64,000 nucleotides of DNA from an uncultured Christensenella sp. GTDB taxonomy: Bacteria; Bacillota; Clostridia; Christensenellales; Borkfalkiaceae. Positions within the stretch are counted from its first letter, which is position 1. Each line of letters starts with the position of its first letter. The stretch lies in the NCBI GenBank assembly GCA_910579705.1, contig CAJTUI010000006.1, positions 1 through 64,000 on the forward strand, written 5' to 3'. The notes beneath the pieces were generated by a model. It saw only the letters and a program-made list of their open reading frames with translations. It did no database searches and was not told the origin of the DNA. Below are positions 35,311 to 44,168 of the stretch, piece by piece. A program made the position numbers and the translations under genes.

Positions 35311-36333
35311 TCAATTATATTTTAATTTAAAAATCAAACGTAAAGTCAAGTAGAAATTGTGTATTGCCAACCAAAAAACAAGTCTTTTTAAAAACGGATA
35401 ATGTTTAATAAGACCGTTTTTCTTTGAAATATTATAAAATTGCTTATATTCACCTTTAACAAAAAGCTGTTTCATCCGTTTTCTGTTATGTTTCGGTGAT
35501 TTATTAAGCTTATGAAAAAAATCATATTTAAAATATAGAATTAAATCATTTAATCTATAATTATAAAAATAAATATTATAATTCGGATTTAGTATTAACC
35601 AAACTGCTATACTTACGTTAAAACAATCAATCATTATTTTTAAATCAGGTTTAAAACTATTAGTAATAGAAGTTGGATTTGAAAAATGATAGTGATAAAT
35701 AACTGACGGAACATAAAACGCCGAAGATAAACTACTGTAAATTTTTAGCATAAAAATCATATCTTCACCGATTTTCACGTTTTCGTCAAAGAAAATATTG
35801 TTTGATATGAGAAAAGAACGTTTTATCAATTTTCCCCATACAGAACGAAGATTCACGTTCGAACTCTCTGTTATGGATTTTGCCAAAAAACAATTTTTAA
35901 TTAGAGTTTCATTATCTTTTTTTTCAATATCTATAGGAGCAGATAAATCAGAAACGTCATTTTTTTTATCAATATCTTCTGTTATATAATTAAAAAATAT
36001 TATATCCCTGTTTATATGCAAAAAAGGTTCTGCTATTTTATAGAAATCTTCACTTAAAAAATCATCAGAATCTAAAAATGTAACCCAATCGCCAGAACTG
36101 TTTGTAAGTCCGTTATTTCTGGCTACTCCTACCCCTCGGTTTGTCTGACGAATGAGTTTTATCCCGTTATATGACTTCTCATATTCTTTACATATATCAT
36201 AACTGTCGTCTGTGGAACCATCATCAATTAAAATTAATTCAATATTATCAGTTAATTGCTTAACAATATTGTCTAAACATCTACGTAAATATAACGAAGC
36301 ATTATATATCGGAACAATTATAGATATCGACAT
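35311..36333 (-). CDS. GT2-family glycosyltransferase
   Basis: GT-A fold transferase: SISIIVPIYNASLYLRRCLDNI, ELILIDDGSTDDSYDIC, the DxD-type FLDSDDFL, and GEDMIFMLKIY in the acceptor half. The ATG at 36333 follows AGAGGATAG; an earlier in-frame start would overlap the polymerase gene. The end of the protein has an aromatic-rich basic region and a short hydrophobic stretch. Donor and acceptor are unknown. Confidence 0.9.
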   Translation of the reverse strand: MSISIIVPIYNASLYLRRCLDNIVKQLTDNIELILIDDGSTDDSYDICKEYEKSYNGIKLIRQTNRGVGVARNNGLTNSSGDWVTFLDSDDFLSEDFYKIAEPFLHINRDIIFFNYITEDIDKKNDVSDLSAPIDIEKKDNETLIKNCFLAKSITESSNVNLRSVWGKLIKRSFLISNNIFFDENVKIGEDMIFMLKIYSSLSSAFYVPSVIYHYHFSNPTSITNSFKPDLKIMIDCFNVSIAVWLILNPNYNIYFYNYRLNDLILYFKYDFFHKLNKSPKHNRKRMKQLFVKGEYKQFYNISKKNGLIKHYPFLKRLVFWLAIHNFYLTLRLIFKLKYN

Positions 36334-36349
36334 TAAACTATCCTCTGAC

Positions 36350-37669
36350 TTAAATTTCACTGATGCGTAAAATAGAACTTTGCTCTGGCTTTTTATTAAC
36401 TGTATTTTCTTTGTATTTAAAACGTACCGTAGAACTAATTACAATAGCAAACATATACATTGCGCCCCAGAACACACAGAAATCTATATCCGGAATTGCT
36501 ATAAACATAGCTACAACCACTCCAACTAAAAACAAACCGGACGCAACCAAATTTAAATTATTTCTTTTTTTCAAGGAGAATATGATCATTGGTAACCAAG
36601 TCAGAAACCAAATAATACAACCTATAAATCCTAATTGTCCTAAAAGCGATAGGAGAAACTGTGAACCACGTACATTTTTGTATCCTGTACCAAATAAAAA
36701 TGATGAATAAAAGCTATTTAGTGCGTTTTTATCCCATTCATTTCGCGTATGTCCGGAACCCGTTTGCATTTTATTGAATATCACTTCATCCAACAATACT
36801 TTAAGCTGTCCGGTAATTAAAAGGGTTATAACTGCGATAATACCTAAAGGAATAAGATATCTCAACGCTTTTTTATTTTTACATATAACTAAATAAATAG
36901 CGCCGCAAATTACAAACGAACCGTAAGCCGTAGATGAACGGGTTAATATAATTTCCGACAAAACAACAACAGAGAGTATTTTTTCATAATTATTGTTCTT
37001 GTTAATTGAAATTATATAATAAAATCCACCGACCAGAAAAGCGCCGCAATAACTCGGTTCCATAAAAGTCGAAAATACTCTCGGATAATAATCATACCAG
37101 TAATAAGCAGAATCAGTATCTTTTGTATAAAGCAATAACTCTATAAAACTATTTTTAGGTAAAATATTTACGGTTAAAAGAAATTGTACTAACCCCACAA
37201 TAGATACAAACGTTATAGTACCTATGATAATTTTTCTTATATCTGTTGCCGATACAGATTTTCCTACGTTAAAGCAACAAAGAAAACAACCTACATAAAT
37301 TAAAAGCTGTATAAATAAAAGCCAATAAACTGAGCTATTTATCGTATATAATTTACTGTTTTTTAAATAAGAAACAATAATCGCCAATATTAATAGCAAG
37401 ACACACATTCTTGACGCACGCTCGAATTTGGTCTGTTGAGTCTTATAATTTACATTCGCAAAACTTCTATATCTTGTAAAACTCCAAACAATCATTAAAG
37501 ATGATGTTATAAGCTGCGGACCAACCCCCGTTTCACTAATTACAATAACCGACGATGCTTGAAATACCATAGACAAAAATGTTAAAGCTATCATATTTTT
37601 AGTTTTTCCAAAGAAAAACGCAATAGCGATTATTATCAACCAAACAAGACCAAATAGCGTTATACTCAT
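36350..37669 (-). CDS. O-antigen/capsule polymerase (Wzy-like)
   Basis: Polytopic membrane protein of 439 residues with about 11-12 helices and a larger extracytoplasmic loop around residues 180-215, the usual shape of Wzy/O-antigen ligase-like polymerases. Segments such as YYPRVFSTFMEPSYCGAFLVGG and FLFGTGYKNVRGS fit the Wzy_C region. Polymerases are poorly conserved, so the call rests on topology and on the flippase and transferase neighbours. Confidence 0.8.
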   Translation of the reverse strand: MSITLFGLVWLIIIAIAFFFGKTKNMIALTFLSMVFQASSVIVISETGVGPQLITSSLMIVWSFTRYRSFANVNYKTQQTKFERASRMCVLLLILAIIVSYLKNSKLYTINSSVYWLLFIQLLIYVGCFLCCFNVGKSVSATDIRKIIIGTITFVSIVGLVQFLLTVNILPKNSFIELLLYTKDTDSAYYWYDYYPRVFSTFMEPSYCGAFLVGGFYYIISINKNNNYEKILSVVVLSEIILTRSSTAYGSFVICGAIYLVICKNKKALRYLIPLGIIAVITLLITGQLKVLLDEVIFNKMQTGSGHTRNEWDKNALNSFYSSFLFGTGYKNVRGSQFLLSLLGQLGFIGCIIWFLTWLPMIIFSLKKRNNLNLVASGLFLVGVVVAMFIAIPDIDFCVFWGAMYMFAIVISSTVRFKYKENTVNKKPEQSSILRISEI

Positions 37670-37678
37670 ATTTCTTCT

Positions 37679-38755
37679 CTAATTTGCAAAATAGATTTCC
37701 ATTAATTTTTTTTCTGCCACTTCAATGTTAAAATCTGAAAGAACAATTTTATTAAAAGACTGACTTCTCGGAATATTTTTATCGTATTCATTTAATATTA
37801 CTTCAGCCCATTGCTCGTCACTTAATTCCAACGACAAATATCTGACATTATCTGTAACATTGGTTTCATAAGGTACTCTGTCACTTGCTATACAAGGCAG
37901 CCCGGCAGTTTGTGCTTCCAACAGCGCAATACCGAACCCCTCCCATTTGGACGGAAAAACAAATACGTCCATAGCTTGCAATAAACAGTTAACATCGGGT
38001 CTTTTATGAAGAATTGTAATTGAATCACCAAAATTAAGTTTATCAATAATTTTCTGCAAACCTTCCGGAATTACAGACGTTCCCGTCACGCATAATAAAT
38101 GCGAGGAAGAACGATTTTCTTTTATTTGTTTAAACACGTTAAAAAGTTTTTCATAATTTTTCTGTTTGTTCATTGCCCCGACAGTACCAATTACAAGTTT
38201 ATCGACTACATTCAATTCCTGTCTAACTTTGTTCCTTACAATTTCAGAATAATTAAATTTACTTAAATTAATGGCATTCGGTAAAACTAAAAAATTATCG
38301 GGACCAAAAAGCCATTCACCAGCCGATTGCGAACAGGCAACTGCATTTGTATACATCTTTGAAAAAATCGGCTTTAAGATTTTATTTATAATGGGATGAC
38401 TAGTTTTAGTGTTATGACAATGCGCAATTCTCACTGGACACTTGCATTTATAAGGAGCCCTTAAATCAAGAGCCATTGTTGCCGAATTTCCATTCACGTG
38501 AACCACATCATAACCGACAACGATTTTTTTTAAAACTTTTACATATTTAAATGGTTTTTTCCTTGAAGGAAGTTGATAATACGAACTATTATTTTGTCTC
38601 AATTCTTCTCTTAGTTCTTCGCTTATCTTATTACTGGAAGCAAAATCAATAATAATTTTACTCTTATCAATAGCTCGATAGTAATTCATCGCAACCATTG
38701 TCAATCCGCCGTATGAAACAAAGGCGGTTGTTATTATAACTAAAACTTTTTTCAT
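37679..38755 (-). CDS. GT4-family glycosyltransferase (GT-B fold)
   Basis: Cytoplasmic retaining glycosyltransferase. N-terminal VLVIITTAFVSYGGLTMVAMN, the C-terminal domain KLVIGTVGAMNKQKNYEKLF, and the GT4 signature VFVFPSKWEGFGIALLEAQTAGLPCIASD with the E-x7-E pair. The ATG at 38755, preceded by AAGG, starts 7 bp after the TagF-like gene ends. The sugar is unknown. Confidence 0.9.
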   Translation of the reverse strand: MKKVLVIITTAFVSYGGLTMVAMNYYRAIDKSKIIIDFASSNKISEELREELRQNNSSYYQLPSRKKPFKYVKVLKKIVVGYDVVHVNGNSATMALDLRAPYKCKCPVRIAHCHNTKTSHPIINKILKPIFSKMYTNAVACSQSAGEWLFGPDNFLVLPNAINLSKFNYSEIVRNKVRQELNVVDKLVIGTVGAMNKQKNYEKLFNVFKQIKENRSSSHLLCVTGTSVIPEGLQKIIDKLNFGDSITILHKRPDVNCLLQAMDVFVFPSKWEGFGIALLEAQTAGLPCIASDRVPYETNVTDNVRYLSLELSDEQWAEVILNEYDKNIPRSQSFNKIVLSDFNIEVAEKKLMEIYFAN

Positions 38756-38762
38756 AAATGCC

Positions 38763-39920
38763 TTAATCAATTGTTAATTTATTTTTAATAAAATTTACTG
38801 TTTTTTCCGTCGCAAAACCAGATTCATATGACCCTAACATTTTTAAATGTTGTTCTGCATTTATATAAGCGTTTTCTAGCGAATCATCAAGAATTAATTT
38901 ACATAATTCCGAATTGTCCTCTGCGTAAGGAAATCCGTACTCAGTAACCGTTACGTGAAAACCTCGATTGCTTATATATGAGCTTAAATCAGGAACGTAA
39001 AGGTAAATGGGTTTATGCATCAGAGCAAAATCCCAAATACAAGAAGAATAATCGGTAATTAAAAAATCTGCCAAACAAAGTAAATCCTGCATATTGGAAT
39101 AATCTGTAACATCTATTATTCGGTTTTCAACAAAATCAAAATTTAAATTCGTTTTGGATAAATGATGCCCTCTATATAAAAATACAAATTGTCTATCATA
39201 TTTTTTATTAAAAACAGACAAAATTCTTTCAGGGTCTATAGTTTCTCCTGTTTCTTCATAACGCCAAGTCGGTGCATATAAGATTACCGATTTGTTTTCT
39301 AAATTATAAATTTTTCTTAATTTGTCGGATATGTTATCGATATGTTTTTGATCAAAAAAACAATCATTTCTCGGTAACCCTATATTTAAGGTAAAACCGC
39401 TGTAATTAAAATCATCTTTTAATACTTTATCACTAAAAATTTTGCAGCTAGACAAAAAACAAGAAGTTTCTTTCGCTCCATAATTAAATGTCTTTTTAAC
39501 ATACTTATTATTTTTAACTTCACCTAACGCACATCTTTTATAAGCACCGCCACCGTGCCAGGTATTTATGTGTTCCTGACCTTTTCTTAAAGGTAGCCAA
39601 GAGTACGAGCCGATATTATTTATGCATATTTTAGATGTGCATTCATAGTAAACCCTTTTTATTGAATAGTATTTTACTAGTTTTATACCTTCTTGCGTCA
39701 AAAACTTATAATCCTTTTTATTTTTAAATGCCCATATTATCTGAAGTCTGGTTCCGAACTGTTTAACCAACTCTTTGGAAACATACATAGGGCTATCAGA
39801 ATATTGCGTGCCTTTGTAACTAAAAAAGAGTAATCTATTGCTTTTGATAGGGAATATATAAAATATTCTAACAAACAGCCGCAAAAATAGCATTATTAAA
39901 TATTTTAAAAGGCCTTTCAC
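38763..39920 (-). CDS. CDP-glycerol/ribitol phosphotransferase family protein (TagF/TarL-like)
   Basis: Transfers glycerol- or ribitol-phosphate from a CDP donor to a glycan. A membrane-associating basic N-terminus is followed by NTWHGGGAYKRC, ILYAPTWRYEETG, FLYRGHHLS and LITDYSSCIWDFALMHKPIYLY, the signatures of the Glyphos_transf family. Length of 385 fits the short TagB/TagF-like class. With the TarI-like cytidylyltransferase it implies that the island's polymer carries phosphodiester-linked polyol units. Confidence 0.88.
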   Translation of the reverse strand: MKGLLKYLIMLFLRLFVRIFYIFPIKSNRLLFFSYKGTQYSDSPMYVSKELVKQFGTRLQIIWAFKNKKDYKFLTQEGIKLVKYYSIKRVYYECTSKICINNIGSYSWLPLRKGQEHINTWHGGGAYKRCALGEVKNNKYVKKTFNYGAKETSCFLSSCKIFSDKVLKDDFNYSGFTLNIGLPRNDCFFDQKHIDNISDKLRKIYNLENKSVILYAPTWRYEETGETIDPERILSVFNKKYDRQFVFLYRGHHLSKTNLNFDFVENRIIDVTDYSNMQDLLCLADFLITDYSSCIWDFALMHKPIYLYVPDLSSYISNRGFHVTVTEYGFPYAEDNSELCKLILDDSLENAYINAEQHLKMLGSYESGFATEKTVNFIKNKLTID

Positions 39921-39934
39921 TTTTTAGCTCCATA

Positions 39935-40432
39935 TTACCGAAACAAATCTTTAACAATCTTTTTAAACTCATTATTAAAGTTTAAATTATTACTTGTTGA
40001 CGAATTATTTAAACTATTGCAAAACTCTTCATAATTAATAATTATGTTTGCCAAATCTTCGATTTCTTCGACCACGATAATATTTTTCTGCCTTTCCGCA
40101 ACCGCTTTACAAAATTCAAGCTGATGATTATTGATATGCTCGTTAAACTTCTTCTGTCTCGGAACAACTACTGGTATCTTCCCGAATTGCAGTGGCATAA
40201 TAAAACTTGCGGGGCCGCCGTGAGTAATCACTATTCTTGCGTCCCTTACATTTTTTTCCATCTGCTGATAAGGTATTAATTTATCGTGTTGGCAGAATTT
40301 AGGCTCGTAAGTGCTGTAACCTATCTGCATTTTAACTTCTTCCTGAATTACGCCTTGCTCAACCAATTTATCTATATATTCGATTAATCTGTTAAACGGC
40401 TGCTCGTGAGTACCGACTGTAACGAATATCAT
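39935..40432 (-). CDS. PssE/Alg13-like glycosyltransferase catalytic subunit
   Basis: Half of a split GT28-type glycosyltransferase. MIFVTVGTHEQPFNRLIEYID and THGGPASFIMPLQFGKIPVVVPR are the nucleotide-sugar-binding signatures of PssE/Cps14G/Alg13. It needs the membrane-anchoring partner encoded 11 bp upstream. The pair commonly adds the second sugar, often galactose, onto the lipid-linked primer. Confidence 0.9.
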   Translation of the reverse strand: MIFVTVGTHEQPFNRLIEYIDKLVEQGVIQEEVKMQIGYSTYEPKFCQHDKLIPYQQMEKNVRDARIVITHGGPASFIMPLQFGKIPVVVPRQKKFNEHINNHQLEFCKAVAERQKNIIVVEEIEDLANIIINYEEFCNSLNNSSTSNNLNFNNEFKKIVKDLFR

Positions 40433-40443
40433 TTTTTTATCCT

Positions 40444-40911
40444 TTAAAAAATCGAGCCGAGGTTAACGGCTTTTTTATAAACTTTCTTTTGTTCTTCCCA
40501 CTGTACGATAAACTTGTCCGTTTTTCTGTAAACCAACTTACCCGTAAGCGTCCCTTTATCTATCCTGTCAAAAACTTCGATATAAATAGTTTTAGCCTTA
40601 TATTTTTTACCGACATAGAAAAACGGAACCGCAACCGCCGCACCCGAAGAAATTATCAAATCAGGTTTCTCTTCTTTAATAATTTTTTTCGCAAGTTTCC
40701 AGTTTTTTATTAAGTTTTTTATATTGCGGTTAGTGGGATAATGACAGTTATAAACTTTTTCACCTTCCAACAGGCTACGGGCGTCCTCCTTATCGAAAGT
40801 CACCCAAAATCTGTCTTCGTTCTCCCAGAACGGTTTCAATGCATAAAGATGCGCCAGATGTCCGCCGCTTGATCCGACAAGACAAACTTTTAACTTTTTT
40901 TCATTTTCCAT
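40444..40911 (-). CDS. PssD/Alg14-like glycosyltransferase anchor subunit
   Basis: Partner of the PssE-like protein; recruits it to the membrane. VCLVGSSGGHLAHLYALKPF, the central PDLIISSGAAVAVPFFYVGKKY and YIEVFDRI are Alg14/Cps14F hallmarks; 155 residues is normal. It is the first gene of the island. No initiating phosphoglycosyltransferase or Wzd/Wze-type regulator is present, so chain initiation must be encoded elsewhere. Confidence 0.9.
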   Translation of the reverse strand: MENEKKLKVCLVGSSGGHLAHLYALKPFWENEDRFWVTFDKEDARSLLEGEKVYNCHYPTNRNIKNLIKNWKLAKKIIKEEKPDLIISSGAAVAVPFFYVGKKYKAKTIYIEVFDRIDKGTLTGKLVYRKTDKFIVQWEEQKKVYKKAVNLGSIF

Positions 40912-40967
40912 AATATTAATCCCTGTAACACCTGAAATGTATAAAACGACAATTATTAATAATAATT

Positions 40968-40996
40968 ATTATACTACACACCGAAATATAATGCAA
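40968..40996 (-). promoter_or_regulatory. Promoter of the polysaccharide island
   Basis: TTGCAT (40991-40996), 17 bp, TATAAT (40968-40973) on the minus strand, giving a leader of about 50 bases before the PssD start. AT-rich ATTAATAATAAT repeats lie just downstream of the -10 box. Confidence 0.65.
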
Positions 40997-41111
40997 GCAC
41001 TATTATGATATTTACCCCGCGCTAATTGTAATAATTTTACATTACTGTCGTTTTTTTCGTCCCATTATTTATTATTGACTTTTGTCCGGCTAAAAATTAG
41101 TTCTTTACGAA

Positions 41112-41153
41112 AATAAAACCGCCCCCGACGGCGACTTTGCCGTCGGGGGCGGT
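41112..41153 (-). terminator. Intrinsic terminator after engB
   Basis: Perfect 15-bp GC-rich arms (41118-41132 and 41139-41153) with loop GACTTT, followed on the minus strand by a TTTTATTTTC tail. It closes the tig-to-engB proteostasis block. Confidence 0.93.
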
Positions 41154-41159
41154 GTCTTA

Positions 41160-41753
41160 TTATTCTTCCGAAACTGCGCCGAGCACGGTTTCGATGCGCC
41201 GCAACACGGTTTCAAGCCCTTGCCTTGTCTGCGAAGACGTGACGATTATATCGCCCGAGCCGCACTTATACGTTGCGGCTATGTTCTGCACGCTGCGCCC
41301 TGCGGCGGCCTTAGAAAGCTTGTCGGCCTTGGTTGCGATAACGGTAAACGGAATTATGTTGTAATACAGATACTCAATCATCTGCCTGTCGTCGGCGGTA
41401 GGTTCGTGACGGATATCGCAAAGTGCGAAAACGTGCGCCGCGCACTGCTCGGCGAAAAAAGTTTCTATGAGCTTTGCCCACTTCGATTTTTCCTGCTTTG
41501 AAACGCTTGCATAACCGTATCCCGGTAAATCCGCAAGAATGAATGAGCCGCAATCAAAATAATTGACAAGCCGCGTACGCCCGGGGTCCTTGGAAACTCT
41601 GGCAAGCTTCTTGCGGTTTGTCAGCATATTTATAAAACTGGATTTACCCACGTTCGACTTTCCGCTAATCGCTATCACGGGTTTTGCCGTTTTGATAAAC
41701 TGTTCTCTGCTCGCCGCGCTTGTTATAAACTGTGCGTTTGTAATCGTCAACAT
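41160..41753 (-). CDS. engB: Ribosome biogenesis GTPase EngB (YsxC/YihA)
   Basis: GTPase required for late assembly of the large ribosomal subunit. G1 GKSNVGKSSF, G2/G3 region DPGRTRLVNYF and LADLPGYGYA, G4 ATKADKL, G5 TSSQT. Length of 197 residues is typical. It follows lon closely (29 bp), the usual order in Clostridia. Confidence 0.96.
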   Translation of the reverse strand: MLTITNAQFITSAASREQFIKTAKPVIAISGKSNVGKSSFINMLTNRKKLARVSKDPGRTRLVNYFDCGSFILADLPGYGYASVSKQEKSKWAKLIETFFAEQCAAHVFALCDIRHEPTADDRQMIEYLYYNIIPFTVIATKADKLSKAAAGRSVQNIAATYKCGSGDIIVTSSQTRQGLETVLRRIETVLGAVSEE

Positions 41754-41782
41754 ACTATCCTCTGTGTAAAAGCCGTCCGCGC

Positions 41783-44089
41783 TCAGATACCGTTAATCGC
41801 GTTTCTGAAAACGGCGTCAACGTCGCTTACGGCGATAAAGTTTATGCTCTCGCGAACGGATTTGGGGACTTCCTCCAAATCCTTTTTGTTATCTGCGGGA
41901 ATTATAACGTCGCGTATCCCCGTGCGGTATGCCGCAAGCGCCTTTTCTTTAAGCCCGCCGATAGGCAGAACTTTGCCGCGGAGCGTTATTTCGCCCGTCA
42001 TAGCAATACTCTTTTTGACGCTCTTTTTAGTAAACGCGGACAATATCGCCGTAGCCATAGTAATCCCCGCGCTGGGCCCGTCCTTCGGCGTTGCGCCCTC
42101 GGGCACGTGTATATGGATATCGGTCTTCTCGAAAACCGAGCTGTCTATGCCGTACGTTGCGCTGTTGGAGCGGATATAACTTATGGCCGCCCGCGCGCTC
42201 TCTTTCATAACGTCGCCGAGCTTGCCCGTAAGCATTATGTCGCCCTTGCCGTGCATAGCCGAAACTTCGATTGTCAGCGTAGTCCCTCCGACCGAAGTCC
42301 AGGCAAGCCCCGTGGCCGCGCCGACCTCGTCGTTCTTCAACGCTCCGCCGTCCCGCTCGTAACGCTTTGCGCCGAGATAATCCTGCAAGTTGCGCTCCGT
42401 CACGCTCACCTTTTTAATTTCTCCGTCCGCAAGCTTTACGGCGGCCTTGCGGCACACGGCGTCAATCCTGCGTTCCAGACTGCGCACGCCCGCCTCCATA
42501 GTATAACCGTCGATTATCGCGTCGACGGCACGGTCGCTAATCGCGATTTCTCCCGCTTTAAGCCCGTTGCTCTCCCGCTTTTTCGGTATGAGATACCGCT
42601 TTGCGATTTCCGCCTTCTCTTCGGGAGTATAACCCGTAAGCTCGATTATTTCCATTCTGTCCAAAAGCGGCGCTGGAATGGTTTCCAGACTGTTTGCCGT
42701 AGTTATGAAAAGCACCTTGCTCAAATCGTACGCGACTTCGAGATACCTGTCAAGAAACGTTGCGTTCTGGGCAGGGTCCAGAACTTCCAGAAGCGCGTCA
42801 GCGGGGTCGCCGCGCAGGTCTGACGAGATTTTGTCTATCTCGTCCAGAAGAAACACGGGATTAATCGAACCCGCTTTTTTCATTCCGTTTATAATCCTGC
42901 CGGGCATAGAGCCGACGTACGTTTTTCTGTGACCGCGTATCTCCGCCTCGTCCTTGACGCCGCCGAGGCTCATTCTTACGAACTTCCTGCCGAGAGCACG
43001 CGCGACCGAACTTGCAATCGAGGTTTTACCCACTCCGGGCGGTCCCACAAAACACAATATAGGCGCGTTCATACCGCCCGTGCGTTTGAGAACGGCGAGG
43101 TATTCCGTAATACGCTCCTTTATCTTTTCAAGCCCGTAATGCTCCTCTTCGAGCACCTTAACCGCATCCGCAAGCTTTTCGGTATCGTTAGTCTGTTCGT
43201 GCCAGGGTAAATCCAGCATCCAGTCCAAATAAACCCTAAGAACGTTATAGTCTGGCGAAGAAGTCTGCATACGCGACATACGCGACAGCTCTTTAAGCGC
43301 CTTTTCGCGCGCCTCGTCGGGCATACCCTTCGCCTTAATCTTTTCTTCCAGCTCGTCGAGTTCCTCGCCGTCGTCGCCGAGCTCGGAATGAATTGCTTTA
43401 AGCTGTTCCCTTAAAAAATACTCCTTCTGGTTCTTGTCTATGTTCTGCCTTACCGCGGCGTTGATTTTGCGTTCCAGCCGCATAATTTCAAGCTCGTCGT
43501 TGAGCAGTTTATCCACCTGTTTAAGCCTGTCGACAGTGCGCACGCATTCCAGAAGTTCCTGTTTCTGCGCGGTCTTGATTTGCAGGTGATGCGCCGCAAG
43601 ATTTGCGAACTCCTCGGGGTCGGAGCACTTGTCGAGCGCGGCGGTGGCCTCCTTTGAAAGTTTCCCGTCGGTCGAGGTTATGTCTTTGAGTATTTCTTTG
43701 GAAGTGCGGAAATACGCCTCTTCCAGCGCGGGGTCGCCGCGGACCGGCACGATTTCTTCAACGGTGGCGATAAACGTGCCGTTCTCTTTGCGCACCTGTC
43801 TTGCCGTCGCGCGGAAAATCCCCTCCACCGTAAGGCGCAGGTTATTGCCCGGCAGGCGGGTTATCTGGCGGAGCTTGACGACCGTGCCGGCCGTATAGAT
43901 ATCTTCGTCCGTGATGTCGTCCTTTTCGGACTGTTTCTGGGCGCATACGAAGAGGCGCGAGCCGTTGTCGGTCGCGTACTTTACGGCGGTGAGCGAAATT
44001 ACCCTGCCCACGTCGAAACTGAGCGTAGTATTAGGAAACACAACTCTGCCGCGCAGTGCAAGCAGAGGAAAATCCTGAAATTTAGGCAT
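41783..44089 (-). CDS. lon: ATP-dependent protease Lon (LonA)
   Basis: Soluble AAA+ serine protease that removes damaged and regulatory proteins. N-terminal LON substrate domain (FPLLALRGRVVFPNTTLSFDVGR), Walker A GPPGVGKTSI, FLLDEIDKI, and a protease domain with catalytic Ser in KDGPSAGITMA and Lys in GLKEKALAA. The 768 residues match LonA. AGAGG precedes the ATG. A perfect hairpin separates it from clpX, so it may have its own promoter or be attenuated. Confidence 0.97.
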   Translation of the reverse strand: MPKFQDFPLLALRGRVVFPNTTLSFDVGRVISLTAVKYATDNGSRLFVCAQKQSEKDDITDEDIYTAGTVVKLRQITRLPGNNLRLTVEGIFRATARQVRKENGTFIATVEEIVPVRGDPALEEAYFRTSKEILKDITSTDGKLSKEATAALDKCSDPEEFANLAAHHLQIKTAQKQELLECVRTVDRLKQVDKLLNDELEIMRLERKINAAVRQNIDKNQKEYFLREQLKAIHSELGDDGEELDELEEKIKAKGMPDEAREKALKELSRMSRMQTSSPDYNVLRVYLDWMLDLPWHEQTNDTEKLADAVKVLEEEHYGLEKIKERITEYLAVLKRTGGMNAPILCFVGPPGVGKTSIASSVARALGRKFVRMSLGGVKDEAEIRGHRKTYVGSMPGRIINGMKKAGSINPVFLLDEIDKISSDLRGDPADALLEVLDPAQNATFLDRYLEVAYDLSKVLFITTANSLETIPAPLLDRMEIIELTGYTPEEKAEIAKRYLIPKKRESNGLKAGEIAISDRAVDAIIDGYTMEAGVRSLERRIDAVCRKAAVKLADGEIKKVSVTERNLQDYLGAKRYERDGGALKNDEVGAATGLAWTSVGGTTLTIEVSAMHGKGDIMLTGKLGDVMKESARAAISYIRSNSATYGIDSSVFEKTDIHIHVPEGATPKDGPSAGITMATAILSAFTKKSVKKSIAMTGEITLRGKVLPIGGLKEKALAAYRTGIRDVIIPADNKKDLEEVPKSVRESINFIAVSDVDAVFRNAINGI

Positions 44090-44109
44090 AATAGAAACCT
44101 CTTATCAAA

Positions 44110-44147
44110 CAACGCGCCAAATGCGCTGTATGCACATTTGGCGCGTT
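44110..44147. terminator. Perfect stem-loop between clpX and lon
   Basis: Arms of 14 perfect base pairs (CAACGCGCCAAATG and CATTTGGCGCGTTG) around a 10-base loop. The following minus-strand sequence TTTGATAAG is only weakly T-rich, so it may be a partial terminator, a processing site or a barrier setting clpX/lon ratios. Confidence 0.55.
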
Positions 44148-44168
44148 GCGGTAATTTAAAATTATGAT

